Source: Novosphingobium sp.
GTDB lineage: Bacteria; Pseudomonadota; Alphaproteobacteria; Sphingomonadales; Sphingomonadaceae
Reading direction: 5' to 3'
Length of the DNA stretch: 56,837 nucleotides
Assembly: GCF_030696665.1 (NCBI RefSeq)
Contig: NZ_JAUYRV010000051.1
Span: forward strand, 1-56,837
Shown: positions 7,939-17,507 of the stretch, piece after piece
Layout: every line of letters starts with the position of its first letter
How positions within the stretch are numbered: the first letter of the stretch is position 1
Position numbers and translations under genes: made by a program
Notes under the pieces: generated by a model
The model's database searches: none
What the model was told of the DNA's origin: nothing
Seen by the model: only the letters and a program-made list of their open reading frames with translations

Positions 7939-9434
7939 TGACAAAGTCCGTGGAACAGGATGTGTTTGACGTCGCCGTAATCGGTGGCGGCGTCAACGGC
8001 ACCGGAATTGCACGTGACGCAGCAGGGCGGGGCGCGAAAGTGCTGCTGCTGGAGGCGCATGACCTTGCCAGCGGCACTTCGTCCAATTCCAGCAAGCTCA
8101 TCCACGGCGGGTTGCGTTACCTCGAGCACTACGAATTCGGGCTGGTGCGCGAGGCTTTGGGTGAGCGCGAGAAGCTGTGGACCATTGCGCCGCACATCAT
8201 CTGGCCAATGCGCTTTGTGCTGCCGTGGGTGCAGGGGTTGCGTCCGCGCTGGCTGCTGCGGCTGGGCCTGTTCCTGTACGATCACCTCGGCAAGCGCCGG
8301 CTGCTGCCCGCGACCGAGGCGGTGCGGTTGGACCGGCACGTGGCAGGCGCGGCGCTCAAGCCTGAGTTTGTCCACGGCTTCGTCTATTCTGATGGCTGGG
8401 TGGATGATGCGCGTCTGGTCGTGCTGAACGCCCGCGATGCGGCAGACAAGGGAGCCGAGGTCCGCACGCGCTGTCCGGTGGAAAAGTTGGAGCGCGAGGG
8501 TGAGTTGTGGCGGATTGAGACTGCGCAGGGTACGTTCCGCGCGCGCTCGGTGATCAACGCGGCGGGGCCAGCTGTACTGAACGTGCTTGGGCGCAGCGGC
8601 GAGGCTCCGAAACAATCTATCCGCCTTGTGCGCGGATCACACATTGTGGTGCCAAAACTGTTCGACCACCCGCATCCCTACTTCTTCCAATTGCCAGACG
8701 GGCGCATCTTCTTCGCGATCCCGTACGAGCATGATTACACGCTGATTGGCACAACTGACCGCGATCATGTCGCGGGCGAACCCATCGTGGCAAGCGATGA
8801 GGAAGTGGCCTATTTGTGCGAGGGCGCGAGCCGGTTCTTCAAGAAGCCAGTCATGCCCGCCGATGTCGTCTGGACCTATTCCGGCGTGCGCCCGCTGGTG
8901 GATGATGGTTCGGGCAAACCTGAAGCGGCCACGCGCGGTTACACTTTCGAGGTAAGCGATCCCACCGAAGGCGCGCCGATTCTTTCCGTGTTCGGCGGAA
9001 AGATCACCACTTTCCGCACACTGTCCGAAGAAGCGGTTGATCGCATGGGCGAACGCATTCCGGCGCTGGCGGGCGCGCACTGGACCGATTGCAAGCCATT
9101 GCCCGGCGGTGATTTCGGCGTAAGCGAAGTGGCGCAGCGGATCACCGATCTGCAACAGCGCTACCCATTCCTTGAACCCGTGTGGGCTGAGCGCCTGCTG
9201 CACAGTTATGGCACGCTTGCCACCACCGTGCTGGGCGATGCCGCAACGCTGGACGATTGCGGCGAACACTTCGGCTACGGGTTGACCGAACGCGAAGTGC
9301 GCTATCTGATTGCGCACGAATGGGCGCTTGAGGCAGACGATATTCTATGGCGGCGCTCAAAACTAGGGTTGCGCCTGTCACCGCAGCAGCAGGAAAACCT
9401 GCGCCGCTTCATGGGAGAGTTGACCGCGCAATGA
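7938..9434 (+). CDS. glpD: Aerobic glycerol-3-phosphate dehydrogenase
   Basis: This 498-residue FAD enzyme oxidises glycerol-3-phosphate to dihydroxyacetone phosphate at the inner membrane and passes electrons to quinone. The FAD-binding GGGVNG lies at residues 16-21. The LIHGGLRYLE and FGGKITTFR family motifs are present. The ATG at 7938 is chosen because it overlaps the upstream stop (TGATG) and gives the normal N-terminus; the open frame extends further upstream without meaning. It is coupled to glpK. Its position in the sulfoquinovosidase operon suggests it handles glycerol from sulfoquinovosyl glycerol. Confidence 0.95.
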   Translation: MTKSVEQDVFDVAVIGGGVNGTGIARDAAGRGAKVLLLEAHDLASGTSSNSSKLIHGGLRYLEHYEFGLVREALGEREKLWTIAPHIIWPMRFVLPWVQGLRPRWLLRLGLFLYDHLGKRRLLPATEAVRLDRHVAGAALKPEFVHGFVYSDGWVDDARLVVLNARDAADKGAEVRTRCPVEKLEREGELWRIETAQGTFRARSVINAAGPAVLNVLGRSGEAPKQSIRLVRGSHIVVPKLFDHPHPYFFQLPDGRIFFAIPYEHDYTLIGTTDRDHVAGEPIVASDEEVAYLCEGASRFFKKPVMPADVVWTYSGVRPLVDDGSGKPEAATRGYTFEVSDPTEGAPILSVFGGKITTFRTLSEEAVDRMGERIPALAGAHWTDCKPLPGGDFGVSEVAQRITDLQQRYPFLEPVWAERLLHSYGTLATTVLGDAATLDDCGEHFGYGLTEREVRYLIAHEWALEADDILWRRSKLGLRLSPQQQENLRRFMGELTAQ

Positions 9435-10915
9435 CCGATGCCACTCCGACCAACGCGCGCTGCATTCTTGTGCTCGACGAAGGCACCACATCTACCCGTG
9501 CGATCCTGTACACAGCGGGTGGCGAAGTCCTTGCATCGTCGCAGGAGGAATTGACCCAGCATTACCCCGCGCCGGGGCTGGTAGAGCATGACGCGACCGA
9601 GATATGGGAGCGCACCCTGCGCTGCGCCCGCGCGATGGTCGAACGGGCAGGCGGGGCAGCGCGCGTGGCAGCCATCGGCGTGACCAACCAGCGCGAAACG
9701 GTGGTGGCGTGGGACCGCGAAACCGGCCAGCCCATCACCCGCGCGCTCGTCTGGCAGGACCGGCGGACGGAGGACAAGTGCCGGGCGCTTCGCGAGGCAG
9801 GGCATGAGGCGCATGTGCAGGAAACCACAGGCCTGCTGCTTGATCCCTATTTCTCTGCCAGCAAAATGGCGTGGGTGCTTGAGAACGTGCCTGAAGCAAA
9901 GGCGCTCGGCTCGCGTCTCGCCTTCGGTACCGTGGAATCTTGGCTGGTTTGGAAGCTGACTGGCGGTCTGCACATCAGCGATGTGACAAACGCAAGCCGA
10001 ACCATGCTGATGGCGCTGACGGGCAAGGGCTGGAATTCCGGGCTGTGTGACCTGTTCGGTGTTCCGCAATCGACGCTGCCTGAAATCGTCCCGAGTGCTG
10101 GCCCTTTCGGCGAAACCCGCGCCGATCTGTTCGGTGCGCCCATTGCCATCACCGGCCTTGCCGGAGACCAGCAGGCTGCCACCATTGGGCAGGGCTGCTT
10201 TGCCGTGGGCGAGGCCAAGGCGACGCTGGGCACCGGGGCCTTCATCCTGTCCAACATGGGCACGCGCCCGCCGCGCTCCACCCATCGCTTGCTGGGCACT
10301 GTATTGAGCGAGGTGAACGGTCAGCGGTTGTTCGCGCTGGAAGGTTCCGTCTTCGTGGCGGGAAGTCTCGTCAAGTGGATGCGTGACAACGTCGGCCTGC
10401 TCGAAAACGCGTCTGACAGTGAAGCGATGGCCGCTTCGGTGACTGATAGTGCAGGCGTCGTCGTCGTTCCCGCGCTTTCCGGCCTCGGCGCGCCCTATTG
10501 GCTGGCTGAAGCACGCGGTAGCATCACCGGTCTCAGCTTTGCTGCCACCCGCGCGCACATCGTTCGTGCCGCACTCGAATCCATCGGCCATATCTTCCAC
10601 GATCTCGCCAGCGCTTTTGCTGCCGATGGGGCTGGCTGGTCGCTACTGCGGCTGGATGGCGGGATGAGCGCCAACGACTGGCTGGCGCAGGACATCGCCA
10701 ATATGCTGAACCTGCACTGCGAACGCCCCGCAGACGTCGAGACGACAGCGCGTGGCGCGGCAATTCTGGCGGCGATTGGCGCAGGTTTCTATCCTGACTT
10801 GAATGGCGCAAAAAGCATGATCCCCCAGCGTGCCGTGTTTGAACCGGCGATGCTGGACACCGAACGCACGCGCAGGCTGGATACCTGGCGCACCGCATTG
10901 GGACGGCATTTGTAA
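9431..10915 (+). CDS. glpK: Glycerol kinase
   Basis: This 494-residue FGGY-family kinase phosphorylates glycerol to glycerol-3-phosphate with ATP. It has the N-terminal phosphate-binding DEGTTSTRA, the GLAGDQQAATIGQ segment and LGTGAF motif, and the C-terminal LRLDGGMSAND. The start overlaps the glpD stop by ATGA. It is the last gene of the operon and converges on cobU with only 15 bp between stop codons and no visible terminator. No glycerol facilitator gene (glpF) is nearby, which fits glycerol being released inside the cell. Confidence 0.96.
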   Translation: MTDATPTNARCILVLDEGTTSTRAILYTAGGEVLASSQEELTQHYPAPGLVEHDATEIWERTLRCARAMVERAGGAARVAAIGVTNQRETVVAWDRETGQPITRALVWQDRRTEDKCRALREAGHEAHVQETTGLLLDPYFSASKMAWVLENVPEAKALGSRLAFGTVESWLVWKLTGGLHISDVTNASRTMLMALTGKGWNSGLCDLFGVPQSTLPEIVPSAGPFGETRADLFGAPIAITGLAGDQQAATIGQGCFAVGEAKATLGTGAFILSNMGTRPPRSTHRLLGTVLSEVNGQRLFALEGSVFVAGSLVKWMRDNVGLLENASDSEAMAASVTDSAGVVVVPALSGLGAPYWLAEARGSITGLSFAATRAHIVRAALESIGHIFHDLASAFAADGAGWSLLRLDGGMSANDWLAQDIANMLNLHCERPADVETTARGAAILAAIGAGFYPDLNGAKSMIPQRAVFEPAMLDTERTRRLDTWRTALGRHL

Positions 10916-10930
10916 AACCTTGGCCGTGAA

Positions 10931-11437
10931 CTAAGGTTTCAGCACCATCGACAGGCCCGCTGCGACGAACACCACCTCGTCGACGGCTTCGGCCAGCTTC
11001 TGGTTGAGCCATCCTGCCTCGTCCCGGAAACGGCGCGCCAGTGCATTATCGGGCACGATGCCAAGCCCCACCTCGTTTGCGATCAGGGCGATGGGCACGC
11101 TGCAGGTTTCGACCGCTGCCATCAGATCATCGCGTGCTGTGGGAATGCTGAGGCCCGCCAGCATCACATTGGAGAGCCAGAGCGTCAGGCAATCCACCAG
11201 TATTGCATCGGCTGAGACGCACGTGCGAATAGCGCCGGGCAGGTCAATCGGTGCCTCAAACGTCTGCCAATCTTGCCCACGGTCCATGCGATGCAGGGCA
11301 ATGCGCTGCGCCATCTCGTCGTCTCTGGCCTCTGCCGTGGCGATATAGACCATAGCGCCGCCGCGGGCTTCGATCCGTTTTTGCGCATAGCGGCTCTTGC
11401 CGGAACGCGCCCCGCCAAGGACCAGCAGGCTCGTCAT
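10931..11437 (-). CDS. cobU: Adenosylcobinamide kinase / guanylyltransferase
   Basis: This 168-residue bifunctional enzyme (CobU/CobP) phosphorylates adenosylcobinamide and then transfers GMP to it during nucleotide-loop assembly. The P-loop GGARSGKS is at residues 8-15. H49 in IALHRMDRG is the likely guanylylated histidine (H46 in Salmonella). The motif [13 protein letters not shown] is typical. Its start overlaps the cobQ stop by ATGA. It is the last gene of the riboswitch-controlled minus-strand cob operon. Confidence 0.95.
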   Translation of the reverse strand: MTSLLVLGGARSGKSRYAQKRIEARGGAMVYIATAEARDDEMAQRIALHRMDRGQDWQTFEAPIDLPGAIRTCVSADAILVDCLTLWLSNVMLAGLSIPTARDDLMAAVETCSVPIALIANEVGLGIVPDNALARRFRDEAGWLNQKLAEAVDEVVFVAAGLSMVLKP

Positions 11438-12894
11438 CGTCCAGCGCCGTGTGCCAATGCCAGCAGGGCATCAATATCAAGGTGCTGTTCGAGGGCATTG
11501 GCCAGATCGTCCAGCGCAGCGTCGACTGTCATGCCATGATCCAACCCTTCGCTTTGCGCGCCGATGCGGCGCAGCAGTTCGGCGCGCAATGCGGGGCGGG
11601 CAAGCAACCCGTGGCAATATGTGCCGATGACCCGTCCGTTCTGACTGATCGCTCCGTCCGCTCGGTTTCCATCAAGCACGGCGAACGGTCGCGCGGTGTC
11701 CGGTCCGGCCGTTACGCCCATGTGCATTTCGTAGCCCTCGAACGCAGCCCCAAAAGCCATCCCGCTGACATTGCGCAGCGCCTTGTGCGCGGTGAGTTCG
11801 GTGGTTACGTCCAGCAGGCCAAGGCCGGTCACCTCCGTTGGCGCACCCTCGATCCCGAGTGGATCGGCAATGGTTCGCCCCAGCATCTGGAAGCCGCCGC
11901 AGATGCCAAGAACCATGCCGCCGCGCCGGTGGTGGGCAAGGATGTCGATGTCCCAACCCTGCGCGCGCAGGAACGCCATGTCGGCAATCGTGGCTTTTGA
12001 TCCGGGAATGACGATCAGGTCAGCCTCTGCCGGAATAGGCTTGCCCGGCGGGATCATTGCCAGTTCGACATCGGGTTCCTGTCGCAGCGGATCAAGGTCG
12101 TCGAAGTTCGATATGCGCGGCAGCATCGGGCAGGCGATCAGCTTGCGCGCGGGCGCAGCAAGGCGCGGGCGTTCCAGCACGACCGCATCCTCGCTTGGCA
12201 GCTTGGCGATGCAGGCCAGCCAAGGCACTACGCCAAAGCCGCGCCATCCTGAAAGAGCTTCGATGGCGGTGTAGCCGTCTTCAAACAAGGAAGGGTCGCC
12301 ACGGAATTTGTTGACGATAAAGCCGTGGATCATCGCCGCGTCATCGGGATCAATCACGGCGCGTGTGCCGACAAGCGAGGCAATCACGCCGCCCCGGTCG
12401 ATATCGCCCACCAGAACCACCGGCACGTCCGCCGCGCGGGCAAAGCCCATGTTGGCAATGTCACCCTCACGCAAGTTGATCTCGGCAGGGGAGCCAGCCC
12501 CCTCGACGATCACAATGTCGCAGCGGCTTTGCAGCCGCTTCCAGCTTGCCAGCACTTCGGGAAGGAGGTTGCGCCTGCCTTCACGGAAGTTTGCCGCACC
12601 CAGCGTGCCGCGTACCTGGCCATGAACCACAAGTTGTGAGGTGTGATCTGCCTGTGGTTTGAGCAGGACGGGGTTCATATCGGTGTGAAGTTCCGCCCGC
12701 GCGGCAAGGGCCTGCAGCGCCTGCGCCCGCCCGATTTCGCCGCCATCAGCGGTGACCGCGGCGTTGTTCGACATGTTCTGCGGCTTGAACGGCAGCACGC
12801 TCAGCCCCCGGTTGGAGGCTGCCCGGCACAATCCGGCAACCAGCACAGACTTGCCGACGTCAGACCCGGTTCCTTGTAACATCAACCCAGCCAT
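11434..12894 (-). CDS. cobQ: Cobyric acid synthase (glutamine-hydrolysing)
   Basis: This 486-residue enzyme amidates the b, d, e and g side chains of adenosylcobyrinic acid a,c-diamide. It has an N-terminal dethiobiotin-synthetase-like ATP domain ([10 protein letters not shown], residues 7-16) and a C-terminal class I glutaminase with nucleophile C332 ([10 protein letters not shown]) and a later CHG histidine. The start at 12894 is chosen for the strong GGAGGAG site upstream; the open frame runs 35 codons further upstream. It overlaps the cbiB stop by 13 bp. Confidence 0.96.
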   Translation of the reverse strand: MAGLMLQGTGSDVGKSVLVAGLCRAASNRGLSVLPFKPQNMSNNAAVTADGGEIGRAQALQALAARAELHTDMNPVLLKPQADHTSQLVVHGQVRGTLGAANFREGRRNLLPEVLASWKRLQSRCDIVIVEGAGSPAEINLREGDIANMGFARAADVPVVLVGDIDRGGVIASLVGTRAVIDPDDAAMIHGFIVNKFRGDPSLFEDGYTAIEALSGWRGFGVVPWLACIAKLPSEDAVVLERPRLAAPARKLIACPMLPRISNFDDLDPLRQEPDVELAMIPPGKPIPAEADLIVIPGSKATIADMAFLRAQGWDIDILAHHRRGGMVLGICGGFQMLGRTIADPLGIEGAPTEVTGLGLLDVTTELTAHKALRNVSGMAFGAAFEGYEMHMGVTAGPDTARPFAVLDGNRADGAISQNGRVIGTYCHGLLARPALRAELLRRIGAQSEGLDHGMTVDAALDDLANALEQHLDIDALLALAHGAGR

Positions 12895-13814
12895 GCTGCT
12901 CCTCCCGCGATAATCCAGCAGATCGCGCAACTGCGGTGATAGACGCGCCTTGCGCGTACCAATGATTCCAGATTTGCCTCGCTGCCTTCGCCGATCCACG
13001 GTTTGGCCAGCATCACACCATCATAGCTGGCAGGCCCGGCGAGACGCACGCCCAGCGCGCCCGCCATTGCCGCTTCGGGCCATCCCGCATTGGGTGAGGC
13101 GTGGGTGTAGCGGTAACGCCAACCGATCTTCCAGCCACCGGGACCAGCCAGACAAATCAGCAGTGCCGAAATGCGGGCCGGGGCGAGGTTCATCAGATCA
13201 TCAAGGCGCGCAGCCGCCCAGCCAAAGTGGCGATAGGGGGCTTCCTTGTGCCCGATCAGACTGTCGGCCGTGTTCACCGCCTTCATGATCCAGATGCCGG
13301 GCAGGCCTGCCACCAGCAGCCAGAACAGCGGCGCGACAACCCCGTCGCAAAAGCTTTCGGCAAGGCTTTCGATGGCTGCGCGGCAGATGCCCGTTTGGTC
13401 GAGCGCTGCCGTATCGCGCCCGACGATCATTCCGACGGCGGTTTTGGCTTGGTCGATGTCGTCTGCCCGCAGTGCCTCGATCACCGGCACGATATGCGTA
13501 TCAAGACTGCGCTGGGCAAGCGCGGGCCAAGCCAGCAGGGAGAGTATCAGCCAACCGGAGGATCCAAACGTGCTGGCCGCGATGGTCAGTATAGTTCCGC
13601 CAAGCCCAGCGAGCGCAATGAGCACCAGCACCGTTGCGATACCGCCCGCCGTCTGTGCAGCAGGACTGGCCTCGCGCCGGTTCCACCATCGTTCGCATCG
13701 GGCGATGATCTTTGCAAAAGCGCCGACCGGATGGCCGATGCGGGCATAAAGGCGCGTAGGCCACCCGAACGCTGCGTCGAGGCAGAGCGCCAAAAGGGCC
13801 ACTGGTTCAGCCAC
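12882..13814 (-). CDS. cbiB: Adenosylcobinamide-phosphate synthase CbiB/CobD
   Basis: This 310-residue integral membrane protein attaches (R)-1-amino-2-propanol (or its phosphate) to cobyric acid. Several hydrophobic segments are visible, plus the family signatures [25 protein letters not shown] and [24 protein letters not shown] prefer the GTG at 13814, preceded by AAAGG and overlapping the decarboxylase stop. A TTG six codons upstream (13832) is the alternative. The symbol cobD is also used for this enzyme in Pseudomonas nomenclature. Confidence 0.94.
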   Translation of the reverse strand: MAEPVALLALCLDAAFGWPTRLYARIGHPVGAFAKIIARCERWWNRREASPAAQTAGGIATVLVLIALAGLGGTILTIAASTFGSSGWLILSLLAWPALAQRSLDTHIVPVIEALRADDIDQAKTAVGMIVGRDTAALDQTGICRAAIESLAESFCDGVVAPLFWLLVAGLPGIWIMKAVNTADSLIGHKEAPYRHFGWAAARLDDLMNLAPARISALLICLAGPGGWKIGWRYRYTHASPNAGWPEAAMAGALGVRLAGPASYDGVMLAKPWIGEGSEANLESLVRARRVYHRSCAICWIIAGGAAWLG

Positions 13815-14805
13815 TGTGCGGTGCCTTTGCAAGGGTGGCGTCTAGGCGGCTCAGCGCCGCATCATCGCGCGGCAGGCCAATACGCAGGAGGGTCGGGTGA
13901 CCGGAGAAGGGCCGGGTGAGAATATGCTGCTGCGCGAGTGCGTTAAATACGTTGCTGGCATTGAGCATGGTGCCGAGCCGGAATAGCGGGCACGCCCCTT
14001 TTGGCGTCAAGCCGTGGTGGTGCAGGACGGAATCGAGAGCGGCTGCCCGAGCCACAAGGCTATTGCGGGTTGCGACGATCCACGCGGTATCGGCATAAGC
14101 GGCCTGCCCGTATGCAAGCGCGGCGGTGTGGAGCGGCCAGTCGCCAAAGCGCTGGCGTAGGCCGTGAAGCACGTCTGGCGGCGCGATTACAAAGCCTAGG
14201 CGCAGTCCGGCAAGGCCGAAGAATTTGCCGAAGGATCGCAGCACGATCAGTCGTTTGCCGGGAGCAACTTGCGCTGCCACGCTCCAGTCTGGGTCGCAGT
14301 CAGCAAAAGCCTCATCGACGATCAGCCATCCTCCGTGCCGCTCCTGATGGGCGAGAAGCGAGAGCAGCGCGTCACGCGAAAGGATGCGTCCGTCCGGGTT
14401 GTTGGGGTTGCCAAGGATCAGCGCAGAGGCGCGATTTGGCAGGCCTGAGAGGTCATCAACCGGCTCGGCGCGGTCAAAGGCTGCGGCGTAGGTGCCATAG
14501 GCCAGCGGTTGGTATAGTCCCAGCAGGCCAAGCAGCCGCGCAAGCTGGCGCAGGCCCACTTCGCTGCCCGGCACGGCGGCGCAAAGGGCAGGGTTGCACT
14601 GGAAATAGCTGGCTGCAGTGTGTTCGAGTGTTGCCAGCGCGGCGGGATCGGGAAGTGCCTGCCAATCCACTGCCAGCGTTGCAGCGGGTCGCCAGCTATC
14701 GGGATTTATGCCGGTGGAAAGATCGAGCCAGTCTGGGGGAGTGCCGCCGAACTGGACACAGGCATCGGCAAGGCGGCCACCGTGGTGGGTGAAATGGCCG
14801 CTCAT
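13807..14805 (-). CDS. cobC: L-threonine-O-3-phosphate decarboxylase (CobC/CobD type)
   Basis: This 332-residue PLP aminotransferase-fold enzyme makes (R)-1-amino-2-propanol O-2-phosphate for the B12 nucleotide loop. The motif ALILGNPNNPDGR and the Schiff-base lysine in VLRSFGKFFGLAGLRLG identify the family. The ATG at 14805 overlaps the cobS stop (ATGA) and gives the normal start MSGHFTHHGGRL; the open frame upstream is read-through. Names conflict between systems: this is CobC in Pseudomonas denitrificans and CobD in Salmonella. Confidence 0.93.
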   Translation of the reverse strand: MSGHFTHHGGRLADACVQFGGTPPDWLDLSTGINPDSWRPAATLAVDWQALPDPAALATLEHTAASYFQCNPALCAAVPGSEVGLRQLARLLGLLGLYQPLAYGTYAAAFDRAEPVDDLSGLPNRASALILGNPNNPDGRILSRDALLSLLAHQERHGGWLIVDEAFADCDPDWSVAAQVAPGKRLIVLRSFGKFFGLAGLRLGFVIAPPDVLHGLRQRFGDWPLHTAALAYGQAAYADTAWIVATRNSLVARAAALDSVLHHHGLTPKGACPLFRLGTMLNASNVFNALAQQHILTRPFSGHPTLLRIGLPRDDAALSRLDATLAKAPHSG

Positions 14806-15515
14806 TGCCCCAGCACCAGCATGAGCAATGCAACGACCTCGACCAGTTCGATGCCTGCGCCGTGGCCGTCTCCCGATATGCCGCCGATGCGCTTGTGCAG
14901 CCACAGCGCCCACAGCGGGATCACCGCCACAGCAGCGATCATCAGCGGGCAGGTGAAAGCAGCAATGCCGCTCCACATCGTAAGCCAACACCCGAAAATC
15001 GGCCAGTTCGCGCCGCGCCGAAATAGGGTGCCGAAACCGGGATGGAGTGGGGGCAGCAGCAGCGTCCACGCCATCGGGGCAATCCGGGCAAGGAGCGGGG
15101 GCAGCGCCATCAAAGCCGTGCTACCGTTTTCGAGCATGGCTTGGAGCAGAACAAACTTTGCCAGAAGTTGCAGGACAATGGCGGTCGTCCCGAAGCTGCC
15201 GATATGCGGATCGGCCAGCGCTTCGCCGATCCGGGAACGGTCTGCGTGGGCCGCGCCCGCAGCGTCCGCGATGTCACCAAGGCCATCAAGGTGTAGCGCG
15301 CCGGTTATGCCAACCCACATCACGAGTCCAAGCAATGCGCCAAGCGCCGGGCTGTGCAGTGCGCCAAGCCACCCCGCCGCTGCCACTGCTGCGCCCACAA
15401 CCAGCCCCGCTACCGGAAACCAGCGGATCGCCCTGCCGAAATCATCGTCACTGGCCGCAATCGCGGGAAGCGGCACGCGCGTCATGAACTGCAGGGCGAG
15501 CAGTAGCGGCTTCAC
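14802..15515 (-). CDS. cobS: Adenosylcobinamide-GDP ribazoletransferase (cobalamin synthase)
   Basis: This 237-residue inner-membrane protein joins adenosylcobinamide-GDP to alpha-ribazole(-phosphate), forming the lower loop. The N-terminal FMTRVPLP and the GALHLDGLGDIADA motif with its acidic residues are characteristic of CobS/CobV. Several hydrophobic helices are present. It starts with GTG inside the upstream stop (GTGA) and overlaps the downstream decarboxylase. Confidence 0.94.
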   Translation of the reverse strand: MKPLLLALQFMTRVPLPAIAASDDDFGRAIRWFPVAGLVVGAAVAAAGWLGALHSPALGALLGLVMWVGITGALHLDGLGDIADAAGAAHADRSRIGEALADPHIGSFGTTAIVLQLLAKFVLLQAMLENGSTALMALPPLLARIAPMAWTLLLPPLHPGFGTLFRRGANWPIFGCWLTMWSGIAAFTCPLMIAAVAVIPLWALWLHKRIGGISGDGHGAGIELVEVVALLMLVLGQ

Positions 15516-16090
15516 CTCGGCAGTCCGGTGTGCAGCGCCACGATCTGTCCTGCAGGCGCGTTGCCCGGCCAGATCCTGATGGAGAGCAGCGCGCCATAAG
15601 GCAAATCGAAGGCCCAGACCTGCCGGTGGTCCAGCCCGGTGAGGACGGAAACAGCGGCGCGCATGGCTCCGGCGTGAGTCACTACAAGCGATGCGTCGTC
15701 AAGGTCGGCCAGTGCCTCAGCCACGCGGTTGCGCAAGCAGGACCAACGCTCGCCGCCCGGTGGGGCACATGCGTCCGGGTCATCCCAGAACCGCGCAAGC
15801 GTGGTGTGTGGCACAGCCTCCGAAGCAAGGCCGTCCCACGCGCCGAAGTTCAACTCGCGCCAGCGCGGGTCGATGCAAAGTTCGACGCCGCGCAACGTCG
15901 CCAGCGTTTCTGCCCCGGCCAAGGCGCGCAGCAGATCCGAACTCACGACACGGCTGACAGCCAAGCTGTCGGACACACACCCTTGCAATCCCCCTGCCGG
16001 ATCGGCGGGCGGCTCATCGGTGTGGCCCAGAAGCAGCCCGGTGCGTCGAGATGGGCCATGCCGGACCAGATGCACCACCTTGCAGGTCAC
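15512..16090 (-). CDS. Histidine phosphatase, candidate alpha-ribazole phosphatase
   Basis: This 192-residue phosphoglycerate-mutase-fold phosphatase has the catalytic LVRHG (H11) and a second histidine in VVTHAGAMRA. In a cobalamin operon between cobT and cobS it most likely removes the 5'-phosphate of alpha-ribazole-phosphate or adenosylcobalamin-phosphate (Salmonella CobC role). It begins with GTG and overlaps both neighbours by four bases. Family is sure; substrate is inferred from the operon. Confidence 0.85.
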   Translation of the reverse strand: MTCKVVHLVRHGPSRRTGLLLGHTDEPPADPAGGLQGCVSDSLAVSRVVSSDLLRALAGAETLATLRGVELCIDPRWRELNFGAWDGLASEAVPHTTLARFWDDPDACAPPGGERWSCLRNRVAEALADLDDASLVVTHAGAMRAAVSVLTGLDHRQVWAFDLPYGALLSIRIWPGNAPAGQIVALHTGLPR

Positions 16091-17103
16091 AGCGCTTGCG
16101 CCACCGCAGCCTCGGCGAAGGTTGCCATGCCGTTGTGTGCGGCCAGAGCCGCGCGAACGATTGGCAACGCCACCGCTGCGCCCGAACCTTCGCCTAGCCG
16201 CATTCCCAATTGCAGCAAAGGTGCCAGGCCGAACTGCTCAAGCAAACGTGCGTGGGCCTGTTCGGCAGAGCAGTGTCCGGCAAGGCAATGGGCTGCAAAC
16301 CCTTGCTGCGCCGCCACCAGCGGCGCGATGGCGGCACAGCAGATGAAGCCGTCAAGCAACACCGGCACGCGCTGCATCCGCGCGGCAAGGATTGCGCCAG
16401 CCATCGCCGCGATCTCACGCCCACCAAGGCGGCGCAGGGTTTCGAACGGAGACGTGCAATAGCGGTCATGCAGAGCGACCGCGCTTTCGACGGCGGCCAC
16501 TTTGCGCGCGATACCCGCTTCTTCCACACCACTGCCGCGCCCGCACCAGTCCGCTGCACTGCCGCCGAAGGCCTGAAGGCACAGGGCGGCGGCAGGCGTG
16601 GTATTGCCAATGCCCATCTCGCCCACGATCAGCAGGTCGGTGTCGGGTGTAACGGTTGCTGAACCCGCGCTTAGTGCAGCAAGGCATTCATCGGCGCTCA
16701 TCGCCGCCTCGCACGAAATGTCGCCAGTTGGCTTGTCGAGGTCGAGCGCTACCACCGAAAGACTTGCGCCACCTGCAATCGCGAGCTGGTTGATGGCTGC
16801 GCCGCCCGCCCGGAAGTTGGCCACCATTTGCGCGGTCACCTCCGGCGGAAAGGCGCTGACTCCTCGTGCGGCAACCCCGTGATTGCCGGCAAGGACCGCG
16901 ACACTCGCTTTGCGGATGGCGGGCTGCGCCGTGCCCTGCCAGCCAGCCATGAATACTGCGATTTCCTCAAGCCTGCCGAGTGACCCGGCGGGCTTGGTCA
17001 ATGTCGCCTGCCGCTCTGACGCTGCTGAAATCGCTTCCAGATCCGGCATCGGCAGGGCCATCAGCGCCTCGGCAAAGTCGCGCTCTGTGTCGAAGCGGAT
17101 CAT
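16087..17103 (-). CDS. cobT: Nicotinate-nucleotide:DMB phosphoribosyltransferase
   Basis: This 338-residue enzyme makes alpha-ribazole-5'-phosphate from dimethylbenzimidazole and nicotinate mononucleotide. Typical signatures are the N-terminal TKPAGSLGRLE, AGNHGVAARGVSAFP, VGEMGIGNTTPAAAL, and RLGEGSGAAVALP with catalytic E305. The ATG at 17103 overlaps the DUF1636 stop by ATGA; 68 upstream codons of open frame are read-through of that gene's shadow. Confidence 0.96.
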   Translation of the reverse strand: MIRFDTERDFAEALMALPMPDLEAISAASERQATLTKPAGSLGRLEEIAVFMAGWQGTAQPAIRKASVAVLAGNHGVAARGVSAFPPEVTAQMVANFRAGGAAINQLAIAGGASLSVVALDLDKPTGDISCEAAMSADECLAALSAGSATVTPDTDLLIVGEMGIGNTTPAAALCLQAFGGSAADWCGRGSGVEEAGIARKVAAVESAVALHDRYCTSPFETLRRLGGREIAAMAGAILAARMQRVPVLLDGFICCAAIAPLVAAQQGFAAHCLAGHCSAEQAHARLLEQFGLAPLLQLGMRLGEGSGAAVALPIVRAALAAHNGMATFAEAAVAQAL

Positions 17104-17507
17104 GTGCAGATGAACCCTTCGGGCGGTGTGCGCGTGATGAAGTGGCCCTTCACGCCCTGCGGCCACTGGCCATAGGGCACCACGCCTTCCGCACTCGCAG
17201 CATGAAGCGCTGCATATTCCAAGATAGCGCGCGCATCGTCCTCGGCGGGTTGGAACCCGCCGAGGATGTAGCTGATCTTGCCCGGCGCCCGCACATGCAC
17301 GGCGCAATGGCGCTGGCAGGCAAAGAGGCAGGCCATTTCCTGCACCTCCACCGTTTGAAGCAAGGGATCGGCCTGCTGCACCACGCGCATGGCGTCGGCC
17401 AGCACTGCGCCACCGCGCCGCCCGCTCTCGTCCTCGCGCTGCTCAGTTGAATGGCGGCAGGTAGAGCAGACGACCACCGCCGCCACGGGTTCCACCGGGC
17501 GCAGCAT
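17100..17507 (-). CDS. DUF1636 family protein, Cys-rich, in cob operon
   Basis: This 135-residue protein belongs to the DUF1636 group, seen as a thioredoxin-like ferredoxin fold. Visible features are an N-terminal VVVCSTCRHS and a second Cys cluster MACLFACQRHC, giving five cysteines and a His that could bind a metal or an Fe-S cluster. It starts in the btuB stop (TGATG) and overlaps cobT. Members recur in B12 gene clusters, but no function is established. A role in cobalt or redox chemistry of corrinoids is only a guess. Confidence 0.8.
   Translation of the reverse strand: MLRPVEPVAAVVVCSTCRHSTEQREDESGRRGGAVLADAMRVVQQADPLLQTVEVQEMACLFACQRHCAVHVRAPGKISYILGGFQPAEDDARAILEYAALHAASAEGVVPYGQWPQGVKGHFITRTPPEGFICT

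Noticed and set aside
10916..10930. Terminator between glpK and cobU
   Set aside because: Only 15 bp separate the convergent stops and no stem-loop with a T-run is visible.
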